From Akebia trifoliata (lineage: Eukaryota > Streptophyta > Magnoliopsida > Ranunculales > Lardizabalaceae), in contig CM030716.1 of the NCBI GenBank assembly GCA_017979445.1, positions 12,995,611-13,059,610 on the forward strand: a DNA stretch of 64,000 nucleotides, given 5' to 3'. Both the position numbers and the translations under genes were made by a program. The notes under the pieces are model-generated. The model did no database searches. It had not been told where the DNA came from and saw only the letters and a program-made list of their open reading frames with translations. Of the stretch, positions 33,949 to 43,517 are shown in pieces; the first letter of the stretch is position 1, and each line of letters begins with the position of its first letter.

Positions 33949-34605
33949 TAGACAATTCAATTTGCATGGGCCCACCTCAATATAGACCTCAAAAGTGCAT
34001 TTAAAGCCAAAAATCGACAAAGGGTCTAAGGGTACAAATACTCAAAAATCCCACCTTTCGCGCTAATAAAATGGCCAATGCCTTTATTTGGCCCATGGGC
34101 TGACAACAACTCATTTTTCATTACAACCACTATAAACTCAAAGCCTTTTCAAAACCCTGTCGTAGATTAATTTCTAACCTAATCCAAATACTAATCCTTA
34201 GCCAATTCAATCACTTACTCATTTCCTAACCTAGACCATAACCAACTTCTAAGCCCAATACCCTACCCGTGTCTATTATCCTACCTTATGTTCAAATCCA
34301 ATACTACCCTAAAACTCAATCAATACCTATTTGACTAAGGTCAAGGTCCACAAAGCATCAAAAGCCCATTCTTACAAGAGCTGGATACATGTCATCACCA
34401 CAATTTGCCTCTCAAATCCATTCCAACCAACCTCGTCATCACCCTCAAAAGCTACAATACCCATACCTCACTCCACATCTCATGTCATAATTTAATCTCA
34501 TAATTTTCTTCAAAATCCTATCATAAGCAATCTCCATACTACACCACATTCCTTCGATCTAAAATCAAGATTTTAGCAAATTCAAATATAAGAATTTGAT
34601 AAATA
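33949..34605 (+). repeat. Possible LTR fragment, cytosine-rich
   Basis: It starts TGTAGACAATTCAATTTGC, with the TGTAGACA beginning used by the LTRs in this window, and continues in C- and A-rich non-coding text (CCTACCCGTGTCTATTATCC, CCATTCCAACCAACCTCGTC) that is unlike its surroundings. No matching second LTR, TATA or CA end with a duplication was found, so it may be a truncated LTR of another Tat family. It stops where the viral fragment begins. Confidence 0.3.
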
Positions 34606-34610
34606 CAAGA

Positions 34611-35430
34611 CAACCTTCATAGTCCCCTTCGGACATTACGAATGGAATGTAATACCTTTTGAATTAAAAAATGCTGTACGTGAATTTTAGAATATGATGA
34701 ATGATATCTTCTCAGAATATTCAAAATTTATCTTAGTTTACATAGACGATATTCTCATATTATCTCAAAATTTAGATTCTCACTGGAAACATCTTTATAT
34801 ATTTAGAAAAGCAATCCTAAAAATGGACTTGTTCTTTCCTAAAGAAAAATTAAATTATTTTCAACAAAAATACAATTTCTAGGATTTTTATAAAAAAACA
34901 AAACCTATATACTTGGAAATCGTGTTAAACAATTTGTTAACAAATTTCCTGATGAAATAATTGATAAGAAACAATTACAAAGATTTTTAGGATGTTACAA
35001 TTACGTTCTCAATTTTATAAAAAATCTAAAAGATGAACGAAAACTCCTTTTTGATTTTCTTAAAAAAAAAAAAATTATGAATGTAGAATCATAGTTTAGC
35101 CGTTCAAAAAATTAAACAAATTGTTAAAGTCCTACCTTGTTTACATATTCGAAATCCAGAATTACCAAAACTAATTCCAACTGATGCCTCTAAAATAGGA
35201 TATAGAGGAATCTTAATCCAAAAACCAAAAACAAATGAAGAACAAATTGTTATATATACCAAAGGAATTTGAAATCTCTATCAACAAAATTATTCAACAA
35301 TCAAAAAAGAGATTTTAGCAATTGTTTAACAATTTTAAAATTTCAAAGTGATGTTTTAAATAAAAAATTCTTATAAAAAATTAATTGTAAATCTGCAAAA
35401 AAAATTTTAGAACAAGATGTCAAAAATCTT
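34611..35430 (+). pseudogene. Endogenous caulimovirid (pararetrovirus) polymerase fragment, defective
   Basis: Broken frames carry parts of a Caulimoviridae reverse transcriptase and RNase H. A reverse-transcriptase palm segment includes the YIDD box at about 34740-34755, followed by the conserved connection region near 34930-35030 and an RNase H segment around 35140-35430. The reading is interrupted by a stop near 34688, a stop and shift near 34880-34905, poly-A shifts near 35060-35100 and several later stops. Movement, coat and protease regions are absent. It is an old integrated copy that cannot make an enzyme. Sequence style (YIDD, and the Thr/Ser-Asp-Ala-Ser start of RNase H) separates it from the YVDD Tat elements here. 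The genus is not assigned. Its right end abuts copied P450 intron sequence. Confidence 0.75.
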
Positions 35431-36418
35431 GTATGCAAGTGTAGGTGAGTCATACTTACTCAAAAATATTTATGGATCTGTAGCTTTCTTGAGGGATATT
35501 TATAAAAGTTTACATTTTAAATCTACATTGCCAAACAACTATTATTTTGGTTAAAATACTCTTAGTTCAATGCTTATTTTACAAACTTACGTTGTTCAAC
35601 ATAACTTACTAAAGTTATTCTCAACAAAGTGCTTTTACATAAAATACTGAAACATTAGTAAAATTTGTTGCTAATTTGGATATAAATGCAGGTAAGTTGT
35701 ATCTCAGTTGGTTTGGAACAATTCCTAGGGTGAACATTGTGGATCCCGATTTGGCCAAGAGGTTTTTAACAAGTTGGAACACTTTGGGAAGACCCATGTG
35801 AACCCACTAGTGAAGTTGTTTATAGTTGGGCTTGCACACTATGAGGGAAAAAATGGGCCAAACATAGAAGAATTATCACTCCTGCTTTCCACCTAGAGAA
35901 CTTAAAGGTTGTTCCCCCTCCTCCTCCCCAACTCCATTTATTCATAATTTTTCATTTTCTTTTTCTCCCCATTAATCCGACATTTTTAAGGTTAAAACTT
36001 AAGTTATTTTCTTCTCATTGATTTAGAAAAAAAAATCTAGTAATTAATCAAATCATGCCGAAAAAAATACCAACATTAAACTTTGAATCAATGTTGATAT
36101 TGATTCGGTTCTTCTCTTTGTGTTGGTTACAGCGTATGCGACCCGACTTTTATAGTTGTTGTAGGGAGATGATCCATTAAAGCGCATGCACCCGCCTTTC
36201 AAAAGCATCATCTCTAGAGGGGTCGTATGAATTGGATATGTAGCTGGAACTCCAGAACCTAACCGGAGATATCATATCTCGAACAGCATTTGGTTGTATA
36301 TTCCACCTCCTGAGTTTCAGGTACAAACACACTTCTGTTCCCATTAGATGATTGTATTGTCCAACATGATCTCCATGTGACCTGTTATAGTAAGAATATA
36401 TATATATATATCTATATG
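35431..36418 (+). pseudogene. Truncated CYP72A copy (exons 2-3 with flanking introns)
   Basis: From GTATGCAAGTGTAGGTGAG this copy follows 30601-31640 of the intact gene through the end of intron 1, exon 2 (from 35691), intron 2 and exon 3 (from 36133) into intron 3. Exon 2 has small deletions after GATTTGGCCAAGA and a lost base in GAGGGAAAAAATGG, both frameshifting. Exon 3 has an internal rearrangement in which its own start (AAGCGCATGCACCCGCC) is repeated near 36179, a TGG to TAG change near 36240 and a deletion before the exon end. Exons 1, 4 and 5 are absent here. It is a duplicate of the neighbour at 28033-32651, now dead. Confidence 0.9.
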
Positions 36419-36429
36419 GGAAATGTTCA
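36418..36429. mobile_element. Left end of a second copy of the 24.6-kb MITE, cut by the gap
   Basis: GGGAAATGTTCA is identical to the start of the MITE at 24634 and follows an AT repeat, as it does there. The rest is hidden by the Ns. A fold-back sequence next to a gap is a plausible cause of the assembly break. Confidence 0.55.
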
Positions 36430-36529
36430 NNNNNNNNNNNNNNNNNNNNNNNNNNNNNNNNNNNNNNNNNNNNNNNNNNNNNNNNNNNNNNNNNNNNNNN
36501 NNNNNNNNNNNNNNNNNNNNNNNNNNNNN
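36430..36529. other. Assembly gap (100 N)
   Basis: Exactly one hundred Ns, the conventional size for a gap of unknown length. Physical adjacency of the sequences on either side is not proven by the window. Confidence 0.98.
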
Positions 36530-38129
36530 TCTCAATCGATAAATAATATATGGCCCTGGTCCAGCAGGACGTTACTGGAAGTTTGATGACAATAACATTT
36601 CTAAAACAAACTGATATACCACTATGATGTTAGTTAATTACGGCAGCTGAAAACCTACATAGTGAATCAAAGTTAACTTTTGATTCTTCAGAGAACGAAT
36701 CAACCCTAATTACCATCTCAAACGTAGGTTAGAAGAAACTCATCCTACAGAACATTATAATCAATATAAGGAATCGCACAAGATTGATTAATTCTAAGAT
36801 GACTACAAAAGTTTAGAAACAAACACATTGGGTTTCCCCTACAATAACAAAGAAACAAAAAAAAAAAAAATCTATTAAATAATTGATCATCCAGAATTCA
36901 TTCACCATTTCAAAAACTTAAGCGCGTTAAAAATAAGTAATAAGAGGAGATAAGTATCCTTGGTTGACCTCTTCAACGTGAAGGAAAAAAATAACACTTT
37001 ACGGTGTAAAGTTGGACCCTTTTAAAGCTATTCACTTCAGAAGTTAGAAAATCTACCTGCCATCCAATGAATACATATTTTTCCAGTAGCTGAGACAGAG
37101 AAGCTACCTAGCATTTGAACAACTAAAGCAACTCTTTTCACTAGAATAGTCTATTGCAAGTGAATAAACATGAACATATTATGTAAGAAATTTTTTTTAG
37201 AATTTGGAATCCATAATTTGATATAAACCCATTGATAAATGACAAAACAAGTATCATGTTTCACAACCACTTTGCAAAATTGAATGATTCTTACTTGTTA
37301 GGGGAATTTAAATAAGAAGTTCAGCAGCATCAAGTGATGTATCAATGCATCTTAGAATGACCTTAACTTAGATTTAAATTCATTAAATCTTGTTTATTAT
37401 GTGATAATTGTTCATCATTAATAAAAAACGAACAATCTTTTTTTTCAATTATTTTAGAACTTTCAAATTAAGATCAAGAAAAAAAAACCCAGCAAAAAGA
37501 CAAGAACACATAAAAAAAACCCAAACTTACAAATTTTAATACTCAATTGTAAACTCCAAGTTCTCAACGTGGTCCTTCACCTAGCATATCCTTTGAATCT
37601 AGTTTATCCATCCAAAACAAAGAATGAAATAGAAATGTATGGTTAAAATTGCAAAAAATAGCAGATTCTAGGGTTTAAATAAAAAAATCACTAATGAAAC
37701 CAAAAATGGTAAATTTACATTGCAATGCCTAACTAGAAGAGGAAGAAGTAGGATTATCATGGATTGATTGAAAAAAAATTAGGGTTCTTGTTTAGGGTCT
37801 TACTTCAGTAACTTCTTTTAGGCTTCAACGGTTGATTTCCTCCCCTAAATCGACCAAAGACATTGAGATCCCTCCAATGTAGTTGATTTTCCTCTTGAAA
37901 TTGAGATGAAGAAGGGAGAAATGAGTAGAGTTTTGAGGGAGCGATGGAAGTAGTCGAAGAATCATGCTACTAGTTCATGATTTAGGGAAGAAAACCCTAT
38001 ATTTAGTAATCTTCAATCTTCAATCTCTCAACCAATCGACTGGAATTCAATCTTGTTATTTCCAAAGGGATAAATGTTATGGAAAATGCAAGATCGAATG
38101 GCGGCAAGACAAAATTTTTCTAGTGGAGA
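36530..38129. other. No gene seen
   Basis: AT-rich DNA between the gap and CACTA element 2, with no coding motif on either strand. The last 400 bases (GGGTTCTTGTTTAGGGTC..., GAAAACCCTATATTTAG) resemble plant leader or intron text, but no exon can be supported. The P450 copy does not resume after the gap. Confidence 0.4.
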
Positions 38130-38148
38130 CACTACAACATTTTTGATG
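38130..38148 (+). repeat. Left terminal inverted repeat of CACTA 2
   Basis: CACTACAACATTTTTGATG is a typical CACTA terminus and differs from that of element 1 (CACTACGTGAAAA), so the two belong to different families. It is followed at once by TAGCGACGAT and the subterminal array. Confidence 0.8.
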
Positions 38149-38159
38149 TATAGCGACGA

Positions 38160-38720
38160 TTTATAGCAGCGGATAGATATTTCAGCAGCAGTATGATACA
38201 TTTTTTGCAGCGGATATGCTAATCCGCTGCTATAGGAGACACATTCCAAAAAAAAGAAAACATTGAAAACGTTTTTTTGCAGCGGATGATTGTACTCGCC
38301 GCTACAGGTGACACACATTCGAAGAAATAATGTTTTTTGCAGTGGATATTTATATCCTCTACTATAGGGAGCACATTGAAATGTTTTTTGCAGCGAATAG
38401 TTGTATTCGCCACCACAGGGGACCACACTTATACCATTATTAAAAAAAAAATGTTTTTTGCAGCGGATATTTTTATCCGCCACTATAGGAAGCACATTGA
38501 AATGTATTTTTACAGCGGATATTTGTATCCGTCGCCACAGGGGACCACACTCATTTTCGAAGAAAGAAACGTTTTTTAGAACGGATATTTCTAGCCGTCG
38601 ATATAGTGGCCACATTTTACAGCGGATGTTTGTATCCGTTGCTACAGATGACCACCATATGATACATTAAAACGTTTGTTGCAGCAGATAGTTTTATCCG
38701 CCGTTACAGGGGACACATTC
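38160..38720. repeat. CACTA 2 subterminal palindrome array
   Basis: About nine to ten units of roughly 60 bp, each built on TTTTGCAGCGGATATT...TATCCGC(C/T)GCTACAGG with spacers such as GGACACACATTC. GCAGCGGAT and its complement ATCCGCTGC recur throughout, so both strands stay open by chance. Two further units lie at 40505-40640 (GCAGCGGATGAATTTATCCG), separated by the AT-rich stretch and nested insertion. This is the expected binding region for CACTA accessory proteins (inference). Confidence 0.87.
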
Positions 38721-39525
38721 ACACAAATTTTGCACTCAATTTCCTCTACTTCCTAAAATGGAAATTAATTTTCTTAGGTTTTCTCTTTAAAAAATTAATT
38801 TAAAAATATTTTTTTAGTAACAAATCTGTTTTTTATTTTGATTCAAGCGGATACATCTGTTCTTATAATGTTTCACAAATTTTTCTTACATTTAAAAAAA
38901 AATTAATTTAAAACTATTTTTTAATAATTATGATTAATTTTTTTTTAATTTCGATTCAAGCGGATACGTCTACCTTTCTTACATTTTCTCTTTAAAAAAT
39001 TAATTTAAAAATATATATTTTAATAATAATAACTATTATTAACAAATCTTTTTTTATTTCGATTCAAACGGATATGTCTCTTCTTATAATTTTTTTTTAA
39101 ATTAGTTTAAATATATTTTTAATCATTATTATTTAAAAAATATTTTTTATTAGTACTTCAAAAAGACATGTCTCTTGTATCCATTCTTCTTACGTTTTCT
39201 TTTCAAATAATTAGTTTAAAAATAATATTTTTATTAATTATTATTTTAAAAAAAAAATTATTAGTACTTCAAATACAGTTGCTTTTTGTAAACTAAATAA
39301 CGTAAATCCATTTTTCTTACGCTTTCTTTTCAAATAATTAGTTTAAAAATAATATTGTTAATAATAAAAAAATTTTATTAATAATTTTTTACGTTTTCTT
39401 TTAAAAATATTAATTTAAATATCTTTTTTTATTTAGTTTAAAAAATATTTTAATAATTATTATTCAAAAATTTATTTATTTATTAGTAGACACGTCTCTT
39501 GTAAATAAATTAAATAACATAAATC

Positions 39526-40361
39526 TAGGGGTGTAAATTGATAGCCGAAATCCGAATCCAAATTCAAATTTGGAAAATCTGATATTATCCGAAATTTTTG
39601 GATATCAAATTTGGATTCGAATGTTATTTTAACATTCGAATGAGTTTCGGATACGAATTTAGATGTTACGAAATCCGATTCAATAATATCCGCTCCGATT
39701 TAAATATGTGTGTTATGTATTCATGTAACACAACAAAACTTATTTTATACTTATATATTTTTGGATATCAAATTGGATTCGAATGTTATTTTAACATTCG
39801 AATGAGTTTCGGATACGAATTTAGATGTTACGAAATCCGATTCAATAATATCCACTCCGATTTAAATATGTGTGTTATGTATTCATGTAACACAACAAAA
39901 TTTATTTTATACTTATATATTTGCTTGTGTATTCATGTTACACAACTAAATTTAACAATGTATCTTCTCTCTCAAGTGTCAAACGCAAAAACCAGCGTGG
40001 GTTTCGTTGTTTCGACTGTGTGAGCTCCGTAGCCATCCTCTTCTCCGGCCAACGAGCATCAAGGTAGGTACTTCCCCCCCCCCCCCCCCCCCTTTCTGTC
40101 TCTCAATCTCTCACACACACACACATGGTGGCTTCAACCTCAATTAAAATAATATTAATTTAGTATTTGAAAATCAATTTCTTCAAATTGATGTAAAAAT
40201 ACTTGATGTTTTATTCGAATATTTCATCATTTTTTTTCAAAAATTAAAGTTTATTTGATTTAAGACTTTTTTTTTCAAAAAATCCTGGTTAGTGATATCC
40301 GATTGGATTTGAATTCAGATATAGCACTATCCGATCAGATATCTATTCGTTGATAGCTTTA
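39526..40361. mobile_element. Nested hAT-like insertion with a 165-bp internal duplication
   Basis: CATAAATC at 39518-39525 is repeated at 40362-40369, an 8-bp target duplication as made by hAT transposases. The outer flanks rejoin into the repeat text seen nearby (AATAACGTAAATCCATTTTT...). The left end TAGGGGTGTAAATTGATAG is hAT-like, but the right end matches it poorly. Inside, a block of about 165 bp beginning TTTTTGGATATCAAATTTGG is repeated in tandem (about 39594-39758 and 39759-39922). A GC-richer stretch (39975-40070) precedes a run of about 18 C at 40074-40092. Confidence 0.5.
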
Positions 40362-40499
40362 CATAAATCCAATTTTATTATGTTTTCTTTTCAACTAAAT
40401 AGTTTAAAAATAATATTTTTAATAATTATTATTTTAAAAATATTTTTTTATTAGTATAAATAGCAGCGAAAAATTAATTTTGTCTGTAAAAGGAAAAAA

Positions 40500-40640
40500 T
40501 CATTTTTTGCAGCGGATGAATTTATCCGTTGCTACAAGACACACACTCCATTCGATTTATCTGAAAAAGAATCATTTTTTTGCAACGGTTTAATTTATCC
40601 GCAGCTACAAGGCACCAAAAGGGCAGCGGAAAAACACAAT
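40500..40640. repeat. Further CACTA 2 subterminal units
   Basis: Two more palindromic units (GCAGCGGATGAATTTATCCG and GCAACGGTTTAATTTATCCG) close to a GCGCGCGAAAA sequence and a pyrimidine-rich stretch, which may be the promoter and leader of the element's transcript (GTAAGC donor-like site at 40833). The promoter reading is inferred. Confidence 0.6.
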
Positions 40641-41579
40641 CCGTCTGCAAATCCTCTTCACCGCCGACGAAAAAAGAAATTAATTTTCTAAAGAATTGCG
40701 CGCGAAAAACCAATTCTCTCTTCCCTCTCATTTCCCTGTCGTTCCTTCGTCTTTGTCTGTCACTCTCTCTCTCATTTTCTTTCTATCTGTTGGGGCTTGT
40801 AAGATTACTTCGACAAGCTAGAGTGAAACAACTGGTAAGCTCTCACATTCTCTCTCTCTTTCTCATGTTTTGATTTAAATTTTTTTGCAATTGGTACTCT
40901 GCAATCCGATCCTTCATCCATGGATTGAAACCCTAGACTTTCATCGATTTCTTATTTGGAATTTTTCTGCTAATTGTGATTTGTTAATCCTTGATTTTTA
41001 TTTTATTTTTTTTTAATTATTTTTTGTTATTCATGTTTTTTTAATGTACTTGTTTAAATTTTAGAATTTTAGATTTCAGAAGGTTTTTTTTTTCAATAAA
41101 TAAATAAAAATAAATAGAAGATGATCTTCTTTTAATTGGATTTATGTGCTTTCTTCATGTATTTAAATAAAATGTAACAATTTGGTCTATATATGTTTTT
41201 GGATTTATGTGATATCTACTTCCATTTTAAGTGCACTGAAATTACTTCTTCGATAGGGTCGAGCTAAATTCTGAATGGGGCCTTATTGCGCCTTTCAAAT
41301 TACAATATTGTGGTAGATGGTAACATTATTATGTATTCTTCTAACAAGTAATGTGGTTTCTCAACTGCTGCACCAATAACTTGCATTGAGAACCAATAAT
41401 TTGGTTCTCTTAAAAAATAAGTTTGGAGTGCATAACCCCTTTATGCTGATAGGGTGGTGACAGTAAGCTTTAATCTTGTATATGCTACTTTCCTTACAAG
41501 TTTGTATGGGTGATTGAAATTTTTGCCCAAATTTTTGAACTATGAAAACCTCATCTTATTTTTTCTCTAATGGTTCAAC

Positions 41580-41666
41580 AGAGTTGATTTCCATAGGACA
41601 GTCAGTGGGGAAGGTGGCTATGAAATCTCTGCTGAAGAATCATTGTATTTGGTTGAAGCCTTGAGG
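41580..41666 (+). other. Exon-like segment inside CACTA 2, unidentified
   Basis: Between a CAACAG and a GAG|GTATTC site, one frame reads VDFHRTVSGEGGYEISAEE and continues SLYLVEALR. This is too protein-like for random AT-rich DNA and might be a captured host exon. The AEESLYLVE part faintly recalls the N-terminal EEALYLLE motif of tRNA-splicing endonuclease subunit Sen54, but I do not claim that identity. Confidence 0.35.
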
Positions 41667-42539
41667 TATTCCTTTTACTCTACAATTTTCACTATGATGT
41701 TAAACATTTGATCAAGTAGTCATAACTATTCAATGTTTCACCATAGTAGTCTACTATGATATTTCACCCGGTTGTTTGCTTGTAATTGGGTTTTAACTAT
41801 TGTAGGTTCATAGTTTCAATTTCTTATCTCCTCTCACTTTGGTTTGCTATTAAACAAATACAACAATATAGTATTCTACTCTTCTTGACATACTTTGGAA
41901 ATGTCTTTTATCCTTGGTGCATCTGCATAGAAACCAAATTGACAAGATATATTTGGTTAAAAAATAGATATTGTATTGAAGTAGTCAGACTTGTGGCATG
42001 TGAACAACCTATTCTTGAGGTTCAGGTTTTTAACATCCAGTTTGAAATGCAAATATTTAATCATTTATGTTATGGTAGGAGGGTCTGTCATGCTCAATCT
42101 CGTTTTCTTAATGAAAGAGCACTATAATAGGTGAGTTTTCTCATTCTTATTATTTTAGTTGCTGATGCTAATTACTTATCTGCATACCAAAATTAAAGTT
42201 TGAGTTCTGGTCATCTTCTAATCTCACTTTACCACCCTAAATTAGATGGGATAAAGTATTAGAAGTAATCAGAAATTGACCCTATTATAATAATTTGCTA
42301 CTATAGCTTTAGGTATGGAATTTTTTTTGTTTTTTTGTTTTTTGAGGGTACTTGACGTATGGAATTGGGAATCATCTGTATTAGTGGTAGCTTTGACATA
42401 TCCCACCTTGCCAAAAAATCCTCAAATTTCAATTTTTCTTTTGTTTTAGAGATTTTGATTTGTAATTGGATTCAATTTTAGATACTATATCATGGATTTT
42501 CATTTTATTTTATGAATTTATGAATAAAATTGAAATACA

Positions 42540-42800
42540 AGAATTGCTTTTCGATCCCCTCGGATGATTCTATGTAATCTTAGTCAGTGAGTCTTAAGCT
42601 CCAACACCATCAAGTCTGAGATTGGGTTCAATCCCAGATTCCCATATGCACCTAAATAGAAAAAAAAATTAATATTTTAGGTGAATAATTTGAATTTTCA
42701 AACAGTACTAAAGAATTTCGAATCTCCCAAAGCTTAATTAGGTGGAATTACAATAATTAGGTTGTAGGTTCGATCCTAGGTTACCTATCGAAATCATTAT
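42540..42800 (+). mobile_element. Two tRNA-like SINE remnants
   Basis: GGGTTCAATCCCAG at about 42625 and GTAGGTTCGATCCTAGG at about 42765 match the Pol III B box, each with a weak A-box-like string upstream (TTAGTCAGTGAGTC; TTAGGTGGAATTAC) and short A-rich text after. No tRNA fold is present. Remnant SINEs nested in CACTA 2 are the likeliest reading. Confidence 0.35.
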
Positions 42801-42935
42801 TGTACTAATAATGAATATCTAGACCCTCTTCCTTTTATGGGATAATTTCCTATGATTTGATGCAGAGATAAATTTTAATGTATTTTTTTCTTCATCAATA
42901 ATGGATTGGATAAGTTATGCTATCAAAATTAACCC

Positions 42936-43160
42936 AATGGCCTGTCGGATGACCTGCCTAATGTCCTGTCGGATGGCCTGGTGGATGGCCTACCCAATGG
43001 CCTGTTGGATGGCCTACCCAATGGCCTGTTGGATGGCTTGCCCAATGGCTTGTTGGATGGCCTATTTAATCGCCTATCCAATGACCTGTTGGATGGCCTG
43101 CCCAATGGCCTGTCCAATGACATATCAAATGGCCTGTCAGATGGCCTATCGGATGTTTGT
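42936..43160 (+). repeat. Minisatellite upstream of TNP2
   Basis: About nine to ten imperfect copies of a 22-24 bp unit such as GGATGGCCTGCCCAATGGCCTGTT. The unit keeps several frames open on both strands and gives repetitive MACWMAYP- or RPSNRPLG-like peptides. These are by-products of the repeat, not genes. Confidence 0.85.
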
Positions 43161-43517
43161 TTACTTGAGATGTAAGTAGTAATAGCAAACTTTCCAATAT
43201 TACCTATTTTTGAAAATTTTGAAAATAATGAGGACTTATTTGGAATGTAAAACTCTATCCTTTTATCTTCTCTCCTCGTATCTCCACTTTTGGAGATAAT
43301 CAAATTTGAGATTTTCTCCCTTCTTTTCTCTTTAATTTTTTTTTCTTCCCCACTTAACAATTCAAACAGGAGAAAGGAAAAGAAATTTGCATATTTTCTT
43401 TTCTTTTCTCTTATCTTCTCTCAATTCAAATAGACTGTAAAGAAAATCTTATATTTATTACAGTCTTTATAGTATTTTTTTTACAGTAATTTTTTAATTT
43501 AGGTGTTGAAAGAAGTG

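Noticed and set aside
38028..38670. Several overlapping open frames on both strands
   Set aside because: They are translations of the palindromic GCAGCGGAT subterminal array.
42901..43179. Repetitive Met/Trp/Ala/Cys-rich open frame, and its minus-strand counterpart
   Set aside because: Both come from a 22-24 bp minisatellite whose unit keeps several frames open. No start context or family match.
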